From: Aspidapion aeneum | Lineage: Eukaryota; Arthropoda; Insecta; Coleoptera; Brentidae | DNA: 64,000 bases | Direction of reading: 5' to 3' | Assembly (NCBI GenBank): GCA_963576565.1 | Contig: OY755046.1 | Span: 58,011,471 to 58,075,470, forward strand | Part shown: positions 22,301-33,000 of the stretch, piece by piece | Position numbering within the stretch: position 1 is the stretch's first letter | Layout: each line of letters begins with the position of its first letter | Notes under the pieces: model-generated | Database searches by the model: none | What the model saw: the letters and a program-made list of their open reading frames with translations, nothing else | Told to the model about the DNA's origin: nothing | Made by a program: the position numbers and the translations under genes

Positions 22301-25300
22301 AAAACCATGTTGTGCAAAGAAACTGTTCTTGTGGTGGTCTAGCAAGAACTTTGTTAGTTCTATTGCAATTATTCGTTCCATACATTTACAGGCTATAGAT
22401 GTTAGACTTATCGGTCTATAGTTTTTTGGAGAGAGTTTGTCCCCTTTTTTATGAATTGGGATGACTATGGAGTTTTTCCATTCAGGTGGCAGTTTTCCAC
22501 TGTCTAGTGATTCTGTAAAAACACATGTGAGAATTGGGCAGATTTCGGGTATGGATTTTTTTAAAAACACAGCTGGAATATTGTCAGAGCCTGGGCTTGA
22601 GTGGATTTTTTGTTTTTTAAGGGCATTTGATACTTTTTCATTTGTAAAGATTACATTCTCTAAGGATTGGATAGATCTTGTCTCAGGTGTACAAGTTGGC
22701 ATGTTAATGTCTTCAGTTACAAATGTACTCTTGAAGTAATTACCAAACAATTCACTGACTGTCTCAGGGAGTGCTGTGACATTTCCATCATTGTTGTATA
22801 GGGCGAAGGATTGTACCTTTGAGTTAAGAGTATTGCTAATGTACTGAAAAAATTGTTTTGGCCCTTTTTCTAGAATGGATTCTTCGAATAGCCTTTTGGA
22901 ATGATTTAGTTCATATGTCACTGTGTTTTTAGCTTCTTGGTATTGCTCAAAATCGATCTGATCTTGGGTGGTCTGATATTTATGCCAAAGCCTCCGTTTT
23001 TTGTTGATTAATCGTTTATGGCGTTTCATGATCCATGGTTTTCCTCCCTTTTCTTTTGTGGGAGTTAAGGGGACATACCTTGTAAGTTGGTCAAAAATGA
23101 TTTTCTTCATATTTTCAAATGCCGACAATGTTTCATCAATAGTTGCTTCCCTCAGATGTTGTTTTATGGAAGCATAATCTGCTTTCCAGTAGTTTAGATG
23201 TGATCGTGAAGTTCGTATTGTGGGGCCAATGTTTATTTGCAGTAATGATGTTACAATAATGTGGTCACTCTTACCTAGTGGAGCGCTACTTTCAATCTCT
23301 GCGACTAGGTTTTTATCAGATGTAAAGAAGACATCTAGCAGAGATGGGGTATTGTTTCTTCGAAATCTGGTTGGAAAGTTAATTAGCTGGTGAAGGTGGG
23401 TGCTTTTGTAGCTAGTGAGAAACTGCTCAGCCAATAGATTTGGTTCTGTAAGAAAGTTGTTTTCCCAGACAATTTCTTTATAATTCAGGTCTCCAAAAAT
23501 TAGGATGTTGCTCGTTATTTCTGATAGCTTTTCAAAACCTTCACAGAATTTTAAATTCTCAAATGAGGAACAATCTGGTGGTCTATAAACACATCCAATC
23601 AAGAAGCTTGCAGTTTTTATTTTGATTTTAAGAAATAAGTAGTCTATTTTATCAGAGTTGGTATGTAAAATCTTAGGGACTTTAATGCATTCAGTTATGA
23701 AACCATGTATTTTTTGCTTTATGTATATACACACACCACCTCCCTCTCTGTTTTTTCGGTCCTCGCGAAATAAAGAATACCCATTGATTGAAACAAGAGA
23801 GTCTGGAATTGACTCTTTAAACCATGTTTCTGTGATGAATATTATATCTGGTTTAGATGCGTAGACAGAGACTTGTAGTTCATTAATTTTGGTCATTAAT
23901 GAACCAGTATTTGTGTAAAATAAGGTGAGGGGTGTGCTACTTGGTTCTGTATTCACTTTTTGGTTGGAGGCTCTATTTGACTGTGGGGGGGACCACTGCT
24001 TTGCAATTGGTGGTTCTGTTGACGGTTGTCTAAAAAATTCTTGCCTAAACCAAAGTTAAAACGGCTATAAGAGACCCCACGGGGCCAGAATTATAAGTTT
24101 TATAAAATTTTCTCAAAAACTACACTTCTTGGGAAAAAATGCGTCATATACTTTGATATAGGAAATTAAATTTTCTTTTAAACGCTGTATTATAATGTGC
24201 GGCTTATGCCACATTTAGGACTCCAGGGGCGTCCTTATATAAATAAATTTTGAAAAATAATCAAAAACATTTTATGATTTTTTTTTACATTTTTTTAACT
24301 TTTGTTCAATGTCATTACCTGGTACAGGGTGATCGCCAAGCTTGGTCAATAGCTTGGGCTTGTAGGGTATCATTTGGGAATAATCTGGAGTCGGTAAAGG
24401 TACCTCGTCATCTTGGTTTATGATGTGCTGTAGTAGGTTTCGATTTGCTGACCCTGTGACGTTTATGACTTCGGTATATCTGTCAAATTAATAGGAAATA
24501 ATTGTTTGAGTAGTGGAAAATTGTTTGAGTAGGTTTTCCGAGTAACGTTTCTTAAACGTTTCTAAGTTCTAAATGAGAAGCAGTCAGAAGATTTAGATTT
24601 TAGTAGATGCATAATTCTAAACTTAACAGCAGACACAAAGAAAATTTTTGTTTTAATTATTGAATTTATAAAAAATTTGTTTTTTAAAATTCATTCAAAC
24701 ATAAATAAAAAATCAATGAGGAAAGTAAAACATTTTACTACAACAAAAAATAAATATGCAAAGAAAAAAGATGGAAAACGTGCTGTGTGTGGATCGATAA
24801 AATCAAAACGAATTTTATACTTAACACAAAGGTGTGTGTGCCTAACTTGCGAGTGTCAGAAAGAGAAGGAAGAGTTGGTTTTGGTTGTTTTCCTACTTAC
24901 ACAAGGTAGCATCTTTAGACGTACGTTTCTGTGTGTTTCACGTCATCAGTAGAGAACAGCTGACCCAGGTAAGCCAATTTTAACCAAAACCAACTCCTAC
25001 AAATGAAATACTCGCGTCCGTGCAATGCGAGTAAACACCAAGGTGTAGCGCCATCTAGCGAACTGGCTCGAGCACTCGAAAGTTTAAGCACACTGGCATC
25101 GGCTTGTCTGAGACGCAGGGCGCCATCTATGACAAGTTTCGTCCATTGAATGTGGTATTAAAACCACGTAATCACGTAGCAACTAAGTATAATGTGTTAT
25201 CTAGCTGTTGAGTAAAGGTCGAGTAAGATGGGTATAACCAATCACCCTGTACAATGGTTCTTACCCTATACTTTTCAATTCCTGAGGAGTACAAGGAAAC

Positions 25301-27027
25301 AAATCCAAAAATCTGTATCTGTCAACCAACTGGGCGGTCTCTCTGCCTTCAAATTCTTTGATGTTTGACAGAACTTCGGCTCGTCGACGTTCGACTTTGA
25401 CAATTGACGTTAGATCGCCTATGTTCGATTCGAATTCCAAGAATTTGTTCCAGATGTCACTAAAAATTAATCTTACTACACTAAAAAGCTACAAAAAAAT
25501 TCGAACCAGTGATTTTTCATTTACAGTCGAACCTCTATAACTCGAACCTGAAGGGACAACCAAAACAGTTCGAGTTGTGGAGAGTTCGAGTTATAGAAAC
25601 TCGAGTAACATAGGTTAAAATACATGTAAAAAGTGCAGGGACCGCTTAAAAGGTTCGAGTTATAGAGGTTCGAGTTAGAGAGGTTCGACTGTATTTATTT
25701 TATAGAATACTCAATACTGTTGCTTCTAAGAAGTTTCTAAGAATTTTTGACTTATTTTACGATATTAACACCGCAAATTAAAAAATGTAAATTTCTTTTA
25801 CTTTACCTTTAACTCCTCTTACTAAAACAAACATATTTTAATTGCTATTTTATTACATTGATTTAACTTCCAAAAGATATGTAATAGAAAATAGACGCTA
25901 TCCAAAAACTTTGGCTAGCTTACAATAACAGTCATAAGAGGGCGTTTCTTTTTATCAATGGCCTCCAAACAATTAGATGGCAGCACGCCGCACCTAAAAT
26001 AAATGAAATAAAAACAATACTTACACAGACTTCTCTTTTTCCAGGCTTCCTGAAGACAGTACTCTCTCAAACAATACCCTGGTATTGTTATCTTCGTTAA
26101 GATGTGATAGGTAGTCGATATAGGACGTGACATACTCTGGGACATCTCCAAACTTTTTCAGTCCCAGTTCAAAAATTCTAAAAATAAATAGGTTTCATTC
26201 TTGCCGTTTCAGTACATTTCAAAAGAATACATTTAAAAAAAAAATTGTGTTTCTTAAAATAATAATAATATTTATAATATATATATTCTGTGTAAATTTT
26301 ATTTAAAAAATATTTAGAAAAAATGCAAAACATAATAATTATATAACTTGAGCAGTGTATTTTTCTTCTATATAATAAACGGTAATATTTTACTTTATTG
26401 TAAATTTTAGTACAAGCATATTTTTAAAAATAGAAAATTTTAATCTTATTTATGTAAAAAATAATATTTATTTATATAAATTTATTTTAAAGCTCATCCC
26501 TTAAAATATTTAATAATAATAATAATTAATTAAAAATTTAATCAATGATATTTCTTTTCAATCCTATTCAATTCATGATGAGCGAGGTGTGCCATATGCC
26601 TGCCTATGCATGCAAACTATTTTGCTCTTTTACCTGGCCCAATATTTTGCTATCGCCAAGTCACGACTAGGGTCACTGTATCACGAAGACGTAGTGTCTT
26701 CTTATGGAGACGCCAGGCTTCTAGGATGCAGTGACCCTAGTCACGACAGTATATTAGTGCGCCACCTAGCTCTGACGGCAGACACCGATTGCACCTACCG
26801 TTGCTTTCGCCACGCGAACCAATGAAAAGCGCGCATTACGCAAAATTTGCCTAATCCAGAATGATTTTGGACCCAAGCAGCGACAAGAATGACGTCAAGC
26901 TACAGAGCTGTACAAATTGTCAACGCGTGGGTATGAGGAAAACAGGAGCAGTTTATGAAAGAGATAGAAGTTGCCGTTTTTTTGGCCGCAAACAACAACT
27001 CTCTGAACCTTCCTTCCTTCCTTTCTT

Positions 27028-27058
<31 letters not shown>

Positions 27059-30000
27059 TACCTAAACGCAATGTTTTTATCTTTACTGCAGTAGTACTCC
27101 ATAAGGGCAGCGCAGACGAAAATGTGGTATTTTGACCTTGGGTCTTCTCGGGCCCTCTTGAAAATAGCCCGGGCCGATTTTATGCCTTCTGCTCTTCTTG
27201 CGAATTTCATGTATTGTATATAAGCCTAAAATATAAAGTGCTAGTAAATAAAGTTATATTAAAAGAGAAAGACTCGGAATTAAGAAAAAACTGTTCTAAA
27301 AAGATTTTTATAATCGTTTTTTGAGGACCTACAAAAAAGTGTTACTTACAAGTGTAGGATCAATGTTTTCTATGGCCAAAAACTTTTCATAAATAGCGTG
27401 GACTTTTTCGTATTTCAATCTGCCCTCCTCGTAATCTGCATAGGCAAAATACAACAATTGGTTTCCTTTCAACAGAGAATTTGTTGCTCTTTCATAGACG
27501 TTTGCTGCTTCTTCACTGAAGAGTTTTGAAGCATTTACGTCCTAAAATTGGTTTAACTTATATTAAACTAATTATTTTATATTTCGCAAAAAATACTCAT
27601 TTAATTTTTATAAAAATTAAAGTAAGAAAACAGGTTTGAAAATAAATGATATGATGATGATGATGATTAAGATAGAGATGTTATTTATAAGTTTTAATAC
27701 ATTTTTAACTAAATAGTGTTTTCTACATCAACAAGCATTAATTACATGCAAGACTAGCTTAAGAACAAGCGAAATTGATGGCAACCCAGCGACTTGTTTT
27801 TAGGTATGATTTTCAGGATCGCTGTATTTTAATAAAAGTTACAGTGGGCTAATCTGTCCTTTGAGCCACAAACATCAAAATATCTTATATTTCGTAACTG
27901 GAAACAAATAGTTTACTAAGTCGACGCATCTCTAGCTTACGCTGGTGTCTTGTATCTTTGTCTATAGCATTTAAAGCACAGTTTTCGTCTTTCTCTGCAT
28001 AGCGCTATAGTTTGTTTTTCGGATTTTTAGCTGTTAACACATATTTTTTTCTTTTTTATATTGTTTTTTGCCAAAAAAGTACTATTTTTCTGAAATTTGA
28101 CCTTTTGAAAATTGTTAAATGTCCTGATATTATTTATTGTGACCCTTAGATTAAATGAAATTAGTTTTTATTAAAGCGTGGTGAATTGTTTTTTCCAAAA
28201 AATTTAAAAATACTCATGGATTCACCCAAATACAACATAAGGCACAAAGTTAGTGACGAAATTGCGGTTACGGTTGCTTACCCCTTTTTCGGCTAAAATC
28301 TTGCTGGAATACTCCAAAAACTGCGCGGCCTGGTACCAAATGTCGGGATGATGCCCAAGACACAACAGACACTGCTCAATGGCGAAAATCACCCGCTTTG
28401 TGTGTAGCGCAGTATCCTCAGTGCGCAGTGGGTTACTCTTTTCCCAAGCTATGTATTTTTGCCATAGTTCCACCTACAGAAAAAGAGTCAATCCTTTTTT
28501 ATTCAACTTTAAAGCAGTAAACATACAACAAACGGACTTGACCGTGGTTCATGGTCCCCCGAACAGGACTGAAGACAAAAACAAAATCGCTTTCACATCA
28601 GGAATGCATACTTCTGCCTATCTGCGTTTTTTTAGGCGGTACAATTACGGACACTCATCGTAAAAGCAATCGTTACAGGAAGCAAAGCCTGTGTTCCTCG
28701 GTCTCGCATTGGCGGCACTGTAAAATATATGTATTTATGTAGTCACAAATAAAAAGTTATGCTGCAAACTTTCCTGAAACGTTATAGATCACACATTTTT
28801 AAAATAAGAGCGAGCCGCCAATACGAAACCCAGGAAAACATGTCAGAAATTATAACCAAAAAATAGAAAATCAATGTCAAGCTTCGCTACATTTAAAGCT
28901 CGCTTTACGATGGTACAATAGATTTGTTGAACCGTTTAAACATGTCATTCTTCTTTATTCAGTACCATTAAATTAAAGTCTAAATGAAAATGGTCAACGT
29001 GTCAGTCGGGAAAAGACAAAAACCGAGTTGTCCATCCATGGTCCTTCGAACCGGACAAAAGACAAGAAAAAATCGCTTTTAGAACAGAAATGTGCTTGTT
29101 TTACCTGTTTTCGTTCTTCAGCTGTTCCGTTAGGAGGTACACTGGGAGCGTTCCTATTAATCCCCCTAATTTGAACTTCCAATTCTTTGGCCACCCTCCT
29201 AGAATTCATGTAGTCCCTGCTTCGTTCTATACTCATCTTTTCGGCTATAATCGGGTTAATATTCTAAAAAAAGCATATAACACATTATTGAATTTTTTAT
29301 TTCGACTTTTTAAGTAACTTTTTTGAGTGGGAACCCTGAAAAATGATCTAACCTGTTCAAAGGCAATGTACTCTTTCCAAAAGGTCTCCATGCCAAGCAT
29401 AGGGTTGACCACGCCTCTTTGGTAGACTTTTCGGACGGCCGAAATTTTCTGATTTTCAGCGTAAGATCCGACAGCTTCAACGCTTTTCAAAAAATTGACG
29501 TAATCATTCCAAATGCAACAAGAATGAATGTCCATGCCGATTTTATCCAATGCGAAATCGTAGGCTTGTGCCATTTTTTCCCTAAAAAATAATTATGCAT
29601 TTTTAGATTGGTTACCTTTAAAATCAAACCAAAAAAATTAAAAAACTATTGAAAATAAAAGAAAATAAATCGCAGCCAACAGGAAAAGTAAATTAGACTC
29701 GATTCGAGTTATTAGAGTGAACTAGGGTATGTTGTGTAATTTATTAAGTATATTATGCTTTTCCCACTTTTTTTCATTTATTTTTATTGTAATTCTTTTT
29801 TGCAACATGAACCCATTAGGGCCTTTCTAAAACATTAAAGATATTCTTAAACATTAAAGATATTCAAACAAGCTTTTGTGACTAATTGGGTAAAAAGAAG
29901 TTTTTTTTTCTCTTATATTTTTCTGTGGGTAGCTCGAAAGCTTAATCTCTCTTAATGGACACCTAAAAGGTGTTGACAGTTAACTGTTTCATCCTTATGG

Positions 30001-33000
30001 GACTCCTCAGAACACTGCTTGGTCGATGTCACACGCTTGCGAAGTTAATCAGACTGTTTTGAATCTCATCCTACGTCTATAGTGAGAAAACTTTCACAAG
30101 AAGCGCCATCTACCAAGATACGAGAGAAACTAGAACAAGAGCAGGCGAGTTTAAACTGCTATATATATCGATCGATAAAAAGATCGATTGCAAAAAAAAT
30201 AATTGAACGTTGAATTAGCGTTTTTACCCACCTTCAGACGTGAGCGTCAATCAGCGGAATTTTTAAGCCAAATAATAGTAACATCTTTCGTGGCTAATCG
30301 GGTCAAAAGAAACTTTTGTTCCTCTCATATTTTTCCGTGGGTAGCAGGTAGCTCGAAAGCTTAACCTCACGGTGATAATAAGTGTTGACTGTTAACACGA
30401 AAACTTCTTTGATTTTTACAATCACGGGTACTAAAATTTACGTTTATTAAAGATACTCTTTTTTTTAAAATTAATTAAAAATGTGTTTAAAGAGAAATTA
30501 AAAAAAAACATCATTTTTAATTTTTATTAAAAAAAAACGATCATGTGATAATCATCACTATCCTGCTGTAAGTAGTTCTCGAGATAATTACATGTTTGAG
30601 CCAAATGGGTTTTTAAAATTTTATTACAAAAATTATCAAAATCGGTGAGCTGGTCTGCCAAACCTCCAATGTACAGTCAGGGACTTTTTAAATTGCCGTT
30701 GTATTTTTTCTCTGTCAAAATTAAATTAAAATATTTTAAAATAAATTTTTAAATATGTATGTATACAGACAGCGGTAAGGTCACAATTTTTTTGTTTTGG
30801 TTCAAACTACTTTTTCGAATTTCAAATAGGAATATTTTTTATTTTCAAGGGCGGCAATTTAAAAAGTCCCCGACTGTACCTATACTTACTTATATGTCGG
30901 CAATGAAGCTTTGGTCTCCTTAACATACATCAAATACAATTTCCATAACTCAATGTTCAATATCTTCATCAAGCACCTTTGAAAAAGCTGTCAAAAAATT
31001 GTTAACAAATACACCACAAAAAACTATAAACATAACCTTTACAAAGCAAAATATCGTGTTCCTTAATGTGTATGTACAGGGTGTCCCAAATTCGATGTTT
31101 TCTGTTATTTTTAATGTATATAGAGAAAAACTGACAACAAAGAAATCTAATGGTGAAAACTGCATTTTAATATTCAAAGCCGTTTTAAAGCTATGTTTTT
31201 TGAAAAGTCTGCATTTGGGGAGGGGGGGTGGATCGATAACTTCTTTATTTATGTAAATTACATTTTGTAAATTTGGTTAAATTGTTATTTTTTAGTTTTT
31301 GAGATACTGCATATAGTTGATATTTGCTTATGGAATTTTTAATTTTTTTAGTTACTTATAATTAATTATTAGCAAATGAAGAAACTTATCGAAAATAAAA
31401 AAACTTATCGAAAATAAAGAGTAATAGAAAATAAAAACATCCATGACGGATCTGGTACCTTCCTAGCTAGCCTATTAGCACACTTCAAGTGAAGCCATGA
31501 TATATCAGCCCTAAAAACAGTTTTTTGCAAATATTTTAGAAACTAAAGCTCTTATTTAGTTTTTGGTTATGACATAAATTATTAAACATAATGTAGTCTA
31601 CTATATTCCGAAAACCGCATATTAATATGATGCTCCATTAAAAGGTTTTTAAAAATTTTTTAATTGTCATTAGCATTAATGGATTTTGACCAAAATCTAA
31701 TCAGCTCGTTAGAGTGTCAAACACTATTTTACCTGAAAATTTTATATAAATCGGTTTAGGAGCTATCGCGTTACTGACAGAAATAATATACACACACACA
31801 CAGACAGACATTACGACGATATTGCTAAGATAGGTCAAAATACACACAAATAACACATTTTTGGCGTTATCTGAAAAAAAAATTTGTCCTCGAAAATAAT
31901 ACCTTCTCTAGCCATTGCTGCGCGGGCTAGGAAGGTAATAAGTAAATAATTAGTGTCAATCAAATAAAAAAATGTAATTTTAGAGAAAAATAAAACTACA
32001 ACTTTATGTAATATCAAAATAAATAAAAGTGATAAATGAAATTTTGTTTGACTGTTGATATGTTTATGGACCCCCTCTCAAAATTCAGACTTTTCAAAAA
32101 ACCTAGTAGCTTAAAAAAAACTTCCTATATATTAAGATGCGGTTTTAAACCATTAAGCTTTTCTTGACAATTGAGGCAAATGAAGGGTCAGTCTCTCCAC
32201 ACCCAAAACTCCCACAAACATCAAAGTTGAGGCACTCTATATATAGGGTGTTCGGCACATGAACCGTCAAAATTTTTTGGGATATTGTTGGGGTCATTTG
32301 CTACCTTTTCAACCTTGGAACTTGGGTCCTTAGAGTCACGGCTAAAGAGATATGAATTTTTTTATTTTTTTTCTCAAATTACCCAAAATCCCACCTTTAA
32401 ACCCTCATAAGCTTTTTATTAATGTCTGGAAAAGCACCATTTTTTTATAGTTCTGTAATTTTATGCTACTTCAACTAATTAATAGATTTTCTTTCACAAA
32501 ATCACTTAATGTTCTTCAAAAAAAAACCTTGTATGTCCTTTTGGTACATCAATTTTAACAAATCTATTAATTAGTTGAAGAAGCATAAGATCACAGAATA
32601 ATTTTTAAAAAATGGTGCTTTTCCAGACATTAATAAAAAACATATGAGGGTTTAGGATTTTGGATAATTTGAGAAAAAAAAATTAAAAATTCATATCTCT
32701 TTAGCCGTGACTCTTAGGATCCAAGTTTCAAGGTTGAAAAGGTAGCAAATGACCCCTACAATATCCCAAAAAATTTTGATGGTTCATGTGCCAACACCCT
32801 GTATTTTGCAACACCCTGTACTTGTATTCTAATTACCATTTTTTAATGCACTTTAGGGAATAAAAGGGCTTTTTAAATAAAATTTCAGATAAGTAATTGT
32901 TTTTTAAAAAAATATTTCCTTTATGAATAATTGATTTCAGCCTTCTAACAATAAACCAGAAACACATTTTTTAAAGAAAATTTTGAATAAACAAGTTTTT

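Noticed and set aside
22143..22739. Plus-strand frames opposite LINE 2, and those opposite LINE 3 at 51645-53650
   Set aside because: Antisense shadows of reverse transcriptase coding sequence.
25915..26151. Minus-strand frame starting [10 protein letters not shown]
   Set aside because: It is an out-of-phase reading of su(f) exon 10 and its intron; the phase-correct exon is 26177-26025.
26589..27094. Two plus-strand frames in su(f) intron 9
   Set aside because: No recognisable residues; the second ends in the translated CT microsatellite and overlaps exon 9 on the other strand.
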